Source: an uncultured SAR86 cluster bacterium (GTDB taxonomy: Bacteria > Pseudomonadota > Gammaproteobacteria > Magnimaribacterales > D2472). Taken from it: DNA of 64,000 bases. The stretch covers positions 1 through 64,000 of the forward strand of contig CACBGD010000002.1 of assembly GCA_902538705.1 (NCBI GenBank), in the 5' to 3' direction. Made by a program: the position numbers and the translations under genes. The notes under the pieces were generated by a model. The model was not told where the DNA came from. It ran no database searches and worked only from the letters and a program-made list of their open reading frames with translations. Positions 19,568-29,134 of this stretch are shown here, piece by piece (position 1 is the stretch's first letter; each line of letters begins with the position of its first letter).

Positions 19568-20880
19568 TGTAATTCTTTATAAATTAATTCTAAGTTTTCA
19601 TCCAAAATTGAGCAGTAATCATATTTACTTGGACATACATAACTACATAGGGATAAATCTTCAGGAGCCAACTCTAAAACACCAAGTTTTATAGCATTTT
19701 CAATATCTTTTACAACAATTGATTTTAATAACTGGAGTGACATTATATTGAGAGGCATAACCTCTTCATATGCTGCAACCGGAACTATTCCCCTATTACT
19801 CCCATTAAGTGCAGTATTGAACTCAAACTCATCAGGCTTTATCCAGCTTGATATGAACGCGCCAAGCTTAGAATGCAGTTTTGATCCCGGCATTAGCCAG
19901 TTAAGAAAAGTATCAGGTATTTCATCTGAAATAGCAGAAATTTGATTATGATAGAAGCCTAAAAATGATAGTGAATCAGTAATTTCATATCCATTTAGAA
20001 CGGATCCAGATACCAATCGAGAATTATCTTTTAAATTACCTGCAACAAGTTCTCTACAATCAGATCCAATTCTAGCTTTAACAACTTTTGGTTCAATAAT
20101 TGATGGGCCGCCAATAGCTACATACCTGGAGGTTCGTATTTTATTATTCAAAGCAAAGTCACCTAATGATAGAACGCCCTGCCCATCTATGTACCAACAT
20201 TTAGAGTTTAGATCAACAGGTTTTATAAAATGTATGTGTGTACCTGAAAGCCCTGCTGGATGAGGACCATTAAAATTATAGTAATTTATGCCATCAATAA
20301 AATTATTAAAGTCATTATTTTGATAGCAAACGTGAATATTACAGTTGTAAATTTCCTTCAATTTGGTTAACGAGTTATTAAATAAGTCTATTTCATGTTG
20401 AAGATAAATATATGGATCAACAGATAAAGGGTTTGTATCACAAATATTAACAAATATATCATCAGGGATATCTTTGAGTTTTGGTGTTTTATTAAAGGGT
20501 CTTGTTCTAAAATAATTAATGACTCCAAATTTTGATAGGTTTTTGAGAAGAATCTCATTATCATCATTTAAAATTTCTACTTGATTCTCTTGTTCAGCAA
20601 CCTCAATCTCTATACTGATAAAACGCCTCTTTTCACCTCTATTAATGGATTTAATTAGGCCACCTGCTGGAGAAGTAAAAAATACACCAGGATTTTTCTT
20701 GTCTTCAAAGAGAACTGAACCAATTTTAACCTCGTCACCAACATCAACCATCATTGTTGGTTTCATACCAATATAATCAGGTCCAAGAATGCCAACATGA
20801 GATATTTTTGTTGAGTCGGAGACAGTGCCGTCAGGTGACCCTGAAATCGGTATATTTAAGCCTTTTTTTAAGTTATACAA
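19564..20880 (-). CDS. nqrA: Na+-translocating NADH:quinone reductase subunit A
   Basis: A 438-residue peripheral subunit on the cytoplasmic side with a Rnf-C-like fold, implicated in quinone interaction. It has KKGLNIPISGSP at the N-terminus, FTSPAGGLIKSINRGEKRR, GTHIHFIKPV and ALNGSNRGIVPVAAYEEVMP. The start is TTG at 20880 preceded by AGGAAG at 7 nt spacing, and it gives the expected N-terminus. First gene of the nqr operon. C-terminal CSYVCPSKYDYC is the short cysteine cluster seen in NqrA. Confidence 0.97.
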   Translation of the reverse strand: MYNLKKGLNIPISGSPDGTVSDSTKISHVGILGPDYIGMKPTMMVDVGDEVKIGSVLFEDKKNPGVFFTSPAGGLIKSINRGEKRRFISIEIEVAEQENQVEILNDDNEILLKNLSKFGVINYFRTRPFNKTPKLKDIPDDIFVNICDTNPLSVDPYIYLQHEIDLFNNSLTKLKEIYNCNIHVCYQNNDFNNFIDGINYYNFNGPHPAGLSGTHIHFIKPVDLNSKCWYIDGQGVLSLGDFALNNKIRTSRYVAIGGPSIIEPKVVKARIGSDCRELVAGNLKDNSRLVSGSVLNGYEITDSLSFLGFYHNQISAISDEIPDTFLNWLMPGSKLHSKLGAFISSWIKPDEFEFNTALNGSNRGIVPVAAYEEVMPLNIMSLQLLKSIVVKDIENAIKLGVLELAPEDLSLCSYVCPSKYDYCSILDENLELIYKELQ

Positions 20881-20911
20881 CTTTTAACTTCCTATCTTAA
20901 AAAACGTTTGA

Positions 20912-20917
20912 ATTATA
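20912..20917 (-). promoter_or_regulatory. Likely -10 element of the nqr operon
   Basis: On the minus strand TATAAT lies in the 66-nt gap between gap and nqrA, about 31 nt before the nqrA TTG start and upstream of the AGGAAG ribosome site. No convincing -35 hexamer is present at 16-18 bp. Readthrough from the upstream gap operon is also possible. Confidence 0.4.
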
Positions 20918-20946
20918 TTATTTAAAGTCTCTATATACTACTAATA

Positions 20947-22440
20947 TCAAACCTTTACAGGCAATCTAATGAGATTTATTCCTGCAATACTTTTAACTAA
21001 ATTAACAACTTGAACTGAATAACCATACTCATTGTCATACCAACAATATAGTGTAATCTTATTGTCAGAAACTATAGTTGCTTGTGAATCAATTACAGAA
21101 GCAAAAGGACTGGAATAAAAGTCAGAAGAAACAATCTCAGTTGAGTTAACAAAACCAACAATTTCTCTGTACTTAGAGTTAAAGGCTGTCTTTCTGAGGA
21201 ATTCATTGATGTCATCCTTGCTTAGATTACTCTTTTCAACTGTTATTGATATAACAGCCAAACTTACATTTGGAGTTGGAACTCTTATGGCGTTGCCAGT
21301 TAACTTTCCATCGAGTTCAGGTAATGCTTTAGAAACTGCTTTTACTGCTCCTGTAGATGTTATTACCATATTTAATGCAGCACTTCTTCCTCTCCTATCT
21401 TTTTTGTGATAGTTGTCGATTAGATTTTGATCATTCGTATAGGCGTGAACAGTTTCAATATGTCCTGACGTTATTGAATATTCATTATTTAAAATATCTA
21501 AAACAGGAACAATTGCATTAGTTGTGCATGAAGCAGCTGAAATTATGTTGTCAGATTCATTCAATATATTGTTATTGATACCGTTAACAATATTCTTTAT
21601 TTGACCCTTGCCAGGAGCTGTTAAAACAACTTTTCTAGCACCGGATTCTAGATGAAGAGATAAATCTTTCTCCTCTCTCCAGACGCCTGTATTGTCAATA
21701 ACAATTGGTTTCTCTATGTCGTAATCAGAATAATTAAAGTCTTTCGGTCCATTGGCATAAATAATCTTTACAGGATTTCCATTTATTACCAAAGTTTCAG
21801 TTTCATTATCAACTCTAATAGTTCCATGAAATGAGCCGTGAACAGAATCACGTCTCAACAAACTCGCTCGTTTAAGTAGATCATTTGTATCTAATCCTTT
21901 TCTAACAACGATTGCTCTTAGTTTGTAATAGTTACCCGGACCTGTCATTTGAGCCATAATACGTGTAACTAATCTACCTATTCGACCAAACCCGTACAAA
22001 ACAATATCCTGTGGCTTTGAAGGTCTTTGTTGATCGACTTGATCTAGTGGATCTAAGATAAATGATTTTATGTAAGAATCAATTTGTAAGTCATCTAGAG
22101 ACCTATTTTCTTTCATGAAATTAACTAAAATCTCTCCTAAATCAATTTCGCAATCTTTAATATCCTGTAATTCAATTCTTAGTAAAAAAGGATAAGTCTC
22201 AAGCTCAGAAATTTCAGTATCTTCAACTCTTCTTATAAATCTATGGGATTTCATTATTTCAATTGGCGATAAATTTACTAGTGAATGTCCGTACATAAGA
22301 ACGTTTACGCCATTTCTATAAAGTCTTCCTATTATAGGAACCATTAATTCTGCTAAGCCTTCACGCCATTTCCAGTCACCAAAAAAATCATCTGGTTTAT
22401 CTCTAAACCTGAGATCTGGATTTTTTGTGAGATCGGACAT
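20947..22440 (-). CDS. gap: Glyceraldehyde-3-phosphate dehydrogenase, long N-terminally extended form
   Basis: A 497-residue GAPDH: about 145 extra N-terminal residues of unknown role, then the NAD-binding domain (DIVLYGFGRIGRLV) and catalytic domain with SAASCTTNAIVP (Cys near residue 302), HAYTNDQNLID and WYDNEYGYS. Ordinary GAPDH is about 330 residues; the long form occurs in Pseudomonas and relatives. The extension is helix-rich (WREGLAELMVPIIGRLYRNG). It interconverts glyceraldehyde-3-phosphate and 1,3-bisphosphoglycerate. Direction (glycolytic or gluconeogenic) cannot be told from sequence. Its ATG overlaps the acyl-CoA dehydrogenase stop by one base (TAATG), an unusual operon partner. 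Confidence 0.94.
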   Translation of the reverse strand: MSDLTKNPDLRFRDKPDDFFGDWKWREGLAELMVPIIGRLYRNGVNVLMYGHSLVNLSPIEIMKSHRFIRRVEDTEISELETYPFLLRIELQDIKDCEIDLGEILVNFMKENRSLDDLQIDSYIKSFILDPLDQVDQQRPSKPQDIVLYGFGRIGRLVTRIMAQMTGPGNYYKLRAIVVRKGLDTNDLLKRASLLRRDSVHGSFHGTIRVDNETETLVINGNPVKIIYANGPKDFNYSDYDIEKPIVIDNTGVWREEKDLSLHLESGARKVVLTAPGKGQIKNIVNGINNNILNESDNIISAASCTTNAIVPVLDILNNEYSITSGHIETVHAYTNDQNLIDNYHKKDRRGRSAALNMVITSTGAVKAVSKALPELDGKLTGNAIRVPTPNVSLAVISITVEKSNLSKDDINEFLRKTAFNSKYREIVGFVNSTEIVSSDFYSSPFASVIDSQATIVSDNKITLYCWYDNEYGYSVQVVNLVKSIAGINLIRLPVKV

Positions 22441-23543
22441 TAGGAATTGTTAAATTTTTTCAGGTGAAAATGTGAATTACCAAACTGTGAATCAATTGAT
22501 ATAAATCTTTTCAAATAATGACCTATGGACATTTCTTCACTAACGCCCATACCTCCATGAAGTTGAACTGCATCCTCACCAACTTTCTTCCCCGATAACC
22601 CAACTTGAGATTTTAGAGCAGAAACTGATCTATATTTAGAATCATTATTTTCATGCATATCAATCATAGATTTATATAAAAGGGATTTGCAAAGCTCGGC
22701 CTCTATAAACATATCGACCATTTTGTGTTGCAAGACTTGAAAGTTACTTATTGGTTGACCGAATTGTTCCCTACTTTTGGTATATTCAACAGTTTTAAGA
22801 TAACAAGATTCCATACAACCAACAGCCTCCGCCGATACACATAAGGTTCCATAATTAATTGCATCTTTTATCAATTGTTCTGCCTCATCACCGGTTGCAA
22901 CTATTTGATCAGCATTAATTGCAACATTTTCAAAATTAATCTGAGATATTCTTCTGTCATCAACAGTTTTAAAATTATTGATTGATAAGCCATTTGTATC
23001 TTTATTTACAATAACTATTGTAGTTGCATCATTATGATTAACAGTAACTAGGTAGTGATCAGCATTTGAACCATTTAACACAAGATTTTTAGTTCCATTT
23101 AGGCTAAGAGAATCAGAACCTTCTAACAGACATGTAATATTATTAAAATCATAGTTCCGATTTTGTTCCATATATGCAAGAGATATCTGCTCTTCACCTG
23201 AAATGAGTTTTTCAATAAAGTCATTTTTTTTATCAAACGAAGAGTTATCAAGAATATATCCTGAAAGAACAACATTACTAAGATATGGTTCTAGTACTAG
23301 AAATTTACCAAATTCTTCAAAAAGTATAGATAATTCTATGGGTCCAAAATCAAAACCACCGGATTCGCTTGAAAACGGCATGGCAAGCCAACCTTGGTCT
23401 GCGAAGAGTTTCCATTTTTCTGAATCATAACCGGATTCACTTTTAGCGAAGTTCTCTCTATCGTAAAAATCATAATCAGAATTACAAAACTTTTGTATTT
23501 GTTCTCTTAAAAGATTTTGTTCATCAGAAAAATTTAGATTCAT
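22440..23543 (-). CDS. Acyl-CoA dehydrogenase, smaller partner (PimD-like)
   Basis: A 367-residue flavoprotein of the acyl-CoA dehydrogenase family, oxidising an acyl-CoA to enoyl-CoA. N-terminal FSDEQNLLREQIQKFC, central KNLVLNGSNADHYLV, and C-terminal SREQFGQPISNFQVLQHKMVDM and QLHGGMGVSEEMSIGHYLKRF are typical. It follows a second acyl-CoA dehydrogenase with a one-base TAATG overlap. Paired genes of this type (PimC/PimD, steroid-degradation FadE pairs) form alpha2beta2 enzymes; this member is short and lacks the usual mid-domain W-C-Q-G-Y-S-E-P-G-S-G-S segment, so it may be the non-flavin-contributing or non-catalytic partner. The substrate is unknown. Confidence 0.88.
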   Translation of the reverse strand: MNLNFSDEQNLLREQIQKFCNSDYDFYDRENFAKSESGYDSEKWKLFADQGWLAMPFSSESGGFDFGPIELSILFEEFGKFLVLEPYLSNVVLSGYILDNSSFDKKNDFIEKLISGEEQISLAYMEQNRNYDFNNITCLLEGSDSLSLNGTKNLVLNGSNADHYLVTVNHNDATTIVIVNKDTNGLSINNFKTVDDRRISQINFENVAINADQIVATGDEAEQLIKDAINYGTLCVSAEAVGCMESCYLKTVEYTKSREQFGQPISNFQVLQHKMVDMFIEAELCKSLLYKSMIDMHENNDSKYRSVSALKSQVGLSGKKVGEDAVQLHGGMGVSEEMSIGHYLKRFISIDSQFGNSHFHLKKFNNS

Positions 23544-24724
23544 TAAACACCTAGAACAAATTTGGAGATAATATTTTTTTGAATTTCATTACTACCTCCA
23601 TAGATAGTTACTTTTCTCATGTTTAGATATTTTGATAAAGCATCATTAGTATAATCTGGTCCATTAGGTTTGATATTTGAGCCATAGCCATCTGGTCCTC
23701 CGTAAGGAATTGCAAATTCACCAGCAGCTTCGACATAAAGTTCAGTAAGACGTTGTTGAATCTCAGTTCCTTTGATCTTTAATATAGAAGATTCAGCTCC
23801 AGGATTACCACCACCTTCAAGAGCAGATAACAATCTAAGTTCTGTAAACTCAAGAGCCATAATATCAATTTCCAGTTGTGATACTTTTGCAATGAGATCG
23901 TCATCACCTAAGTCTTTAGAAATTTCTTTTAGTCTCTCCAATTGTCTTTTAGACGCACCTACACCTGCTATACCAAAACGCTCATGGGCTAAGAGGAACT
24001 TTGCATATGTCCAACCTTTGCCCTCTTCTCCAATAAGATTTTCAGCAGGAACTTTTACATCAGTAAAAAATACTGAATTTACCTCATGATCCCCATCTAT
24101 TGTAATAATCGGTTTAACCTCAATACCTGGAGATTTCATATCAATTAATAAGAATGATATGCCTTCTTGTTTTTTTCCAGATGAATCAGTTCTAACTAGA
24201 CAAAATATCCAGTCAGCATGTTGTGCTAAAGTAGTCCAAGTTTTTGAACCGTTGATAATGTAATAATCTTTACCATCTTCATTTACAAGTTCAGCTTTTG
24301 TCTTTAACGAAGCTAAATCAGATCCTGATCCAGGTTCAGAATAACCTTGACACCACCAAGTATCAAAATTAAGAATATCTGGTAAGAATCTATCCTTTTG
24401 TTCTTGATTTCCAAACGAGTAAATAACTGGGCCAACCATGCTAACACCAAAAGGAATAAGTGGTGGACACCCAGCAAGCCCAAGCTCATTTTGAAATATG
24501 TAAATTTGCGCTGGTGACCATCCAGTACCACCATACTCTTCAGGCCAATTAAAGCCCATCCAGCCTTTTGCGGAAAGGGATTTATGCCAATCAACTATAT
24601 CCTCTCTAGTCAATGGCTCGCCATTATCTGTTTTCTCTTTAACATGTTTTGGATATTCATTTGCTAAAAAGTTTCTAACCTCATCTCTGAATTCTAAGTC
24701 CTTTGAAGAAAAGCTTAATTCCAT
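23543..24724 (-). CDS. Acyl-CoA dehydrogenase, larger partner (PimC-like)
   Basis: A 393-residue acyl-CoA dehydrogenase with a full set of motifs: WPEEYGGTGWSPAQ, the FAD/substrate loop CQGYSEPGSGSDLASLKTKA, INGSKTWTTLAQHADW and the C-terminal YGGSNEIQKNIISKFVLG. WCQGYSEPGSGSD is characteristic of the PimC/FadE17-like subgroup acting on CoA esters other than simple short fatty acids. It is the first gene of an operon with the second dehydrogenase and gap, with TAATG couplings. An AGGAAA ribosome site precedes the ATG. Electrons would go to ETF, not encoded here. Confidence 0.92.
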   Translation of the reverse strand: MELSFSSKDLEFRDEVRNFLANEYPKHVKEKTDNGEPLTREDIVDWHKSLSAKGWMGFNWPEEYGGTGWSPAQIYIFQNELGLAGCPPLIPFGVSMVGPVIYSFGNQEQKDRFLPDILNFDTWWCQGYSEPGSGSDLASLKTKAELVNEDGKDYYIINGSKTWTTLAQHADWIFCLVRTDSSGKKQEGISFLLIDMKSPGIEVKPIITIDGDHEVNSVFFTDVKVPAENLIGEEGKGWTYAKFLLAHERFGIAGVGASKRQLERLKEISKDLGDDDLIAKVSQLEIDIMALEFTELRLLSALEGGGNPGAESSILKIKGTEIQQRLTELYVEAAGEFAIPYGGPDGYGSNIKPNGPDYTNDALSKYLNMRKVTIYGGSNEIQKNIISKFVLGV

Positions 24725-24749
24725 AATATATTTCCTATAAATGATTACT

Positions 24750-24769
24750 TATAATGAGCACTTATTATA
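24750..24769. promoter_or_regulatory. Overlapping opposed -10 elements between acyl-CoA dehydrogenase and mfd
   Basis: In the 57-bp divergent spacer TATAAT occurs on the plus strand (24750-24755, toward mfd) and on the minus strand (24764-24769, toward the dehydrogenase operon). They point through one another, so the predicted start sites cross. -35 boxes are weak on both sides, so this is tentative. Confidence 0.3.
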
Positions 24770-24781
24770 CAAGACACTAGA

Positions 24782-27769
24782 TTGAAAAAACAGAATAAAG
24801 AAAACTTTAAACCCATAAAAAATTTAATAGATAAACAGGTAAAAACACTATTAATTTGCTCATCTAATTCAGAAATTGATTATGTGTATTCGAATATATT
24901 AGATCAATATAATCATATAAGGATTTCTAGGTTTTATGACAGAGAAATACTTCCCTATGATCATTTTTCAACACCAGACGATATAGTAAAAAAAAGAATA
25001 AATGAAATTTTTAAAATACCTAACTCAGAATTAATATTAACTTCTGTTAAAAATCTTTTTGAATTCTATCCAGAATATAGTTTTTTTGATTCTCTTAAAA
25101 CATATAGTGTTGGTGAAAAAATATCAATTTCTGACCTCAAGAAAGCTCTTGAAACATTAAATTACATAAGAGTTGATAAGGTTAAGACCTTGAATGAATA
25201 CTCACATAGAGGTGGAATTATAGATATCAATTCAGGCAGATATAAAAATCCTGTAAGAATTGATTTTTTTGATGATTACATAGAATCTATAAGAGAATTT
25301 GATATTAAATCACAGAGATCTATTTCAGAAGTTAAATCATTTAAACTTAATACAGGTTATGAAATACTCTTAGATAATCATACTGTTAATTTATTTAAAG
25401 AAAAGTGGAGAGATGAGTTTCATGGAATTGATGAAAGGACTTCTGCTTTTTTTACAAATTTAACCAAAAAAAATCTTCCTGAAGGATATGAAAATTATCT
25501 AACAATACTGATTGAAAATCCTATCAATTTTTTTAATTTAATTAAGTGTGATGAAATCTTTATCACAAATGATTCTAGTATTACCAACTATAGCAACTTC
25601 ATAAAAGAAAGATTCGATGACGAAGATAATGGTTCGAGAGAGCTCATCCCACCATCAAAGCTTTTTTATGATCCTCAGAAAGATCTTGTTATTAAAAATT
25701 TAAGATCAATAAAGCTTGTTAATAAAGATTTCTCAAGTATTTTAAAAACTAAAAAACAAGAAATAATTCAAGAAAAAACTAATAGTTATGTAAGTTACGA
25801 TAATTCTCTCTCCTTAGATGATTTAGTAATTCATGAAAACTATGGTCTAGGCATATTTAGAGGATTAAAAACAATCAAAACAAGCTCAAAAATCAATGAA
25901 TATTTATGTATTGAATATAAGCAAAAAGAACTTTTATATGTGCCTACAAATAACTTCCATATGCTTTCAAAGTTTCATAAGAAAAATGATGATGTTACGC
26001 TCGATTCTCTATCAAATACCAATTGGTCGAAGAAAAAAGAAAAAGCTAAAGCAAGGATTTATGACCATGCATCAGAAATTCTAGAAATTGAATCTGAAAG
26101 ATTAAAAGCCTCATCCTATTCATTGAAAGTATCTGATGAAGATTATCTTTTATTTCTTAAAGATTTTCCTTTTGAAGACACAGATGATCAAAGAATTGTC
26201 TCAAGTGATATTAGAAAAGATTTATCATTAGTTAAACCAATGAATAGATTATTATGTGGTGATGTAGGATTTGGCAAAACGGAAATTGCAATAAGATCTG
26301 CATTCATAACTGTTTACTCAGAAAAACAAGTCATAATATTAAGTCCCAGTACAGTTTTAACCGAGCAACACTATGAATCATTTACACAACGGTTTAGAAA
26401 CTTTCCAGTAACTATAAAAAAACTTTCAAGAAATACATCTATCAAAGAAAAACAAAAACTTTATGATGACTTTAATAATAAGAAAATTGATTTATTGATA
26501 GGCACGCATGCATTATTTAATGAGAATTTATCATTTGAAAATGTCGGATTGATAGTTGTAGATGAAGAGCATAGGTTTGGAGCTAAGCAAAAAAATCTTA
26601 TTAAACATAAGCAACTTTCTACCCATATCTTATATATGTCTGCAACACCCATTCCTAAAACAATGAATATGGCTTTTTCTGGATTAAAGGACTTTTCGTT
26701 TCTTTCAACACCGCCACCAAAGAGACTATCAATAAAAACCTTCTTAGAAGTTAGTAACAATGCAATCATCAAGGAATCTCTTAATAGAGAGTTCAATAGA
26801 GATGGCTGCTCATTCTTCATAGAAAATAATGTAGAAAAAATGGAGAAGCTCAAGACAAATCTATCAAAATTACTGCCAAATCAGGAAATTGGTATTGTGC
26901 ATGCCAGCTTAAATAAGAAAACCATAGATAAACGGATTGATGCATTCAGGAATAAAGAAATAAATGTCTTAATATGCACAACGATTGTTGAAATGGGCCT
27001 AGATATTCCTGAGGCTAATACAATTATTATTAATAATGCTCAGAATTTTGGCTTATCTCAGTTACATCAACTTAGAGGAAGAATTGGAAGATCGTCTAGA
27101 CAAGGATATTGTTATGCACTAATACCCTCTCCCAACATAGGAAACAAATCAAAATCAAGGCTTAAAAGCTTCGTTGATAACTCGCATTTAGGTGCAGGAT
27201 TTAATATTGCTGAAGAAGACCTTGAAATACGAGGTGCTGGAGAAATTCTAGGTATTAAGCAGTCTGGACACATTGATACAATTGGGATGTCCTTATACAT
27301 GTCAATGCTTAAAACCGCTTTAAATAATGATAATAAAAATATTGAGAAGTCTTGCGAAATTAAACTTTCAATTACTAATCTAATTCCTGAAAATTACCTT
27401 CCCTCGCCAATAGAGAGACTTAAAGTTTATAAAAAACTATCCATTGCTACTTTTGAAGCTCTGAATGAAATCAAGTTAGATCTTTTAGATAAATGTGGAA
27501 AACATCCTCAGGAGTTAAAAAACTTATTTCAAATAACTGAATTAGCCATAAAAGCTAAGAATTTGGATATTAAAAAAATTACTCAAACATCAAAGTTTAT
27601 AAAGATTGGCTTTTTAGAAAATGTCTCTGATAATATCTTAGAAACTATAATTAAACTAACTAGTCATTCTTCAGGCTCTTATCAAATTAAAAAGAATGGT
27701 GAACTGTGGATAAATTATGCTGACGAAGATGTGTTAAATTTACTTAATGAAGTTATTAATGAGTTTTAA
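24782..27769 (+). CDS. mfd: Transcription-repair coupling factor Mfd
   Basis: A 995-residue translocase that removes stalled RNA polymerase and recruits UvrA. It has a UvrB-like N-terminal module (YDHFSTPDD, RGGIIDI), the RNA-polymerase interaction domain (LVIHENYGLGIFRGL, about 345-400), RecG-like motor domains with Walker A GDVGFGKTE (near 494), DEEHRFG (near 594), SATPIPKT and the TRG-type HQLRGRIGRS, and a C-terminal D7 domain. E. coli Mfd is 1148 residues and its Walker A lies near 630, so the N-terminal module is shortened by roughly 130 residues. The start is TTG at 24782; no ATG or ribosome site is closer. The CsiV-like gene overlaps its end. Confidence 0.96.
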   Translation: MKKQNKENFKPIKNLIDKQVKTLLICSSNSEIDYVYSNILDQYNHIRISRFYDREILPYDHFSTPDDIVKKRINEIFKIPNSELILTSVKNLFEFYPEYSFFDSLKTYSVGEKISISDLKKALETLNYIRVDKVKTLNEYSHRGGIIDINSGRYKNPVRIDFFDDYIESIREFDIKSQRSISEVKSFKLNTGYEILLDNHTVNLFKEKWRDEFHGIDERTSAFFTNLTKKNLPEGYENYLTILIENPINFFNLIKCDEIFITNDSSITNYSNFIKERFDDEDNGSRELIPPSKLFYDPQKDLVIKNLRSIKLVNKDFSSILKTKKQEIIQEKTNSYVSYDNSLSLDDLVIHENYGLGIFRGLKTIKTSSKINEYLCIEYKQKELLYVPTNNFHMLSKFHKKNDDVTLDSLSNTNWSKKKEKAKARIYDHASEILEIESERLKASSYSLKVSDEDYLLFLKDFPFEDTDDQRIVSSDIRKDLSLVKPMNRLLCGDVGFGKTEIAIRSAFITVYSEKQVIILSPSTVLTEQHYESFTQRFRNFPVTIKKLSRNTSIKEKQKLYDDFNNKKIDLLIGTHALFNENLSFENVGLIVVDEEHRFGAKQKNLIKHKQLSTHILYMSATPIPKTMNMAFSGLKDFSFLSTPPPKRLSIKTFLEVSNNAIIKESLNREFNRDGCSFFIENNVEKMEKLKTNLSKLLPNQEIGIVHASLNKKTIDKRIDAFRNKEINVLICTTIVEMGLDIPEANTIIINNAQNFGLSQLHQLRGRIGRSSRQGYCYALIPSPNIGNKSKSRLKSFVDNSHLGAGFNIAEEDLEIRGAGEILGIKQSGHIDTIGMSLYMSMLKTALNNDNKNIEKSCEIKLSITNLIPENYLPSPIERLKVYKKLSIATFEALNEIKLDLLDKCGKHPQELKNLFQITELAIKAKNLDIKKITQTSKFIKIGFLENVSDNILETIIKLTSHSSGSYQIKKNGELWINYADEDVLNLLNEVINEF

Positions 27770-28403
27770 TAAAATAATTCTTTTATTTTTATTTTTTACT
27801 AATGCGTCATATGCTGAAGAAATATATAAAGTAGAAGTAATATTTATTAAATTTAATGATGTTACTACGGATGAAAAATTCATTAAAAACCTAAACTTCA
27901 TACCCCAAAGTGTTGAGGAGTTAAAAGAAAATGAGATTGAGCTTATTCCTCAGAAATTTATAGATAATGTTCTATCATCCGTTGATCTATTGGATTTAGA
28001 TATAAATGAAATCCAAATAATTACTGGTGAAGAAGATAATAAATCAATCACAGAGATCTATAATCTTTATAAGTATGAAGATTTGGAAAATCTTGATTTT
28101 CTAACTGGCAGATTGAGGTGGAGAGATAATATTGAAATTCTTGATTCTATATCTTGGTATCAACCTGTTAAAAGTAAGAATGAATATACGTTTCATTTTA
28201 GTGATAAGAATAATATTAGTTTCTACTTAAACCTATATCAGTCAAGATATCTACATCTTAATCTAAAAGTATTTTTTGGAAAACTTGATTTAGATAGAGA
28301 AATAAAAGAATTTATAGATGAAGATCGAAGAGTAAAAAATTCCGAAATAAATTATTTTGATCACCCAAGTATGGGCGTAATAGTTAAAATAGATAAGACT
28401 TAA
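27747..28403 (+). CDS. CsiV-like periplasmic protein
   Basis: A 218-residue predicted exported protein: signal peptide IILLFLFFTNASYA followed by EEIYKVEVIFIKF. The start YKVEVIFxxF and the location directly downstream of mfd match the CsiV family (former DUF2803), a Vibrio periplasmic peptidoglycan-binding cell-shape factor. The remaining sequence is very acidic and poorly conserved, so the family call is moderate. Two starts are possible: ATG at 27747 (23-nt overlap with mfd) or ATG at 27759, which places the signal peptide more normally. The 3' end shares a TTAA with the convergent nfuA stop, so both genes stop within 4 bp. Confidence 0.6.
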   Translation: MKLLMSFNKIILLFLFFTNASYAEEIYKVEVIFIKFNDVTTDEKFIKNLNFIPQSVEELKENEIELIPQKFIDNVLSSVDLLDLDINEIQIITGEEDNKSITEIYNLYKYEDLENLDFLTGRLRWRDNIEILDSISWYQPVKSKNEYTFHFSDKNNISFYLNLYQSRYLHLNLKVFFGKLDLDREIKEFIDEDRRVKNSEINYFDHPSMGVIVKIDKT

Positions 28404-29005
28404 GATTCCTGTTCTTGCGGATAGTATGCATTATCATTGATTGAATGATCTGTAATATCTTTTACAGATCTTATTTCTGGTATTTGTTCAATCAATGTAC
28501 TTTCAATTCCATCTTTGAGCGTAACATCAATCATTCCACATCCCTGACAACCACCACCGAATTGAAGAATAACATCTGCGTCATCGGTAAATTCTACAAG
28601 TGAAACTTCACCGCCATGAGAAGCAAGCATCGGATTAATTTCGTTATATAAAATAAAATTAATCTTATCTTCTATTGTGCTATTTTCACCAATATTTGGC
28701 ATCTTAGCATTTGGTGCTTTGATGGTGAGCTGTCCATCAAAGTTATCCTCATCAAAATTTACAATTGCATCATCTAAAAAATCAATACTTTTTGCATCCA
28801 CATATACATCAATCAATTCTAGATGCATTATTAAGTCGTCCTTGGAAGCCTCACTTATATTACAAAAAGCTAGACAAGTTTCAGCTTTAGGTGTGCCAGG
28901 TTTATCAATAAACAATCTAATAGCTAAATTATCCTCATCCTTGGCATCAATAAGTTTTTTTAAATAAACTTCTGCTGAATTAGTAATTTCTATATTGTTT
29001 TTCAT
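28400..29005 (-). CDS. nfuA: Fe-S biogenesis protein NfuA
   Basis: A 201-residue Fe-S carrier that passes 4Fe-4S clusters to targets such as aconitase. It has a degenerate A-type (HesB-like) N-terminal domain and a NifU-like C-terminal domain with GGGCQGCGM, whose two cysteines hold the cluster between subunits. LASHGGEVSLVEF is a family signature. The length is close to E. coli NfuA (191). No ribosome site is visible before the ATG. Confidence 0.95.
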   Translation of the reverse strand: MKNNIEITNSAEVYLKKLIDAKDEDNLAIRLFIDKPGTPKAETCLAFCNISEASKDDLIMHLELIDVYVDAKSIDFLDDAIVNFDEDNFDGQLTIKAPNAKMPNIGENSTIEDKINFILYNEINPMLASHGGEVSLVEFTDDADVILQFGGGCQGCGMIDVTLKDGIESTLIEQIPEIRSVKDITDHSINDNAYYPQEQES

Positions 29006-29039
29006 AATATTTATATTTGAGGTGATTTTAACTGCTTTT

Positions 29040-29122
29040 CAAGGAATAAGAAAAGTTATAACTTATTTATTTTCACAATAATATAATGTTCATCAAGATA
29101 AAAGGCGTGATAATATTCCTTG
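29040..29122. repeat. 9-bp inverted repeat in the nfuA/ptrB divergent spacer
   Basis: CAAGGAATA (29040-29048) and its exact complement TATTCCTTG (29114-29122) flank 65 nt of AT-rich spacer. One copy lies 35 nt from the nfuA start, the other 12 nt from the oligopeptidase start. It may be a paired operator or chance. Confidence 0.3.
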
Positions 29123-29134
29123 TAATTTGTAGTT

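Noticed and set aside
24313-24594. 93-residue minus-strand ORF inside the acyl-CoA dehydrogenase
   Set aside because: Different frame of the same strand, crossing the conserved FAD region of the real gene.
26461-26853. 130-residue antisense ORF inside mfd
   Set aside because: Shadow across conserved helicase motifs; no independent support.
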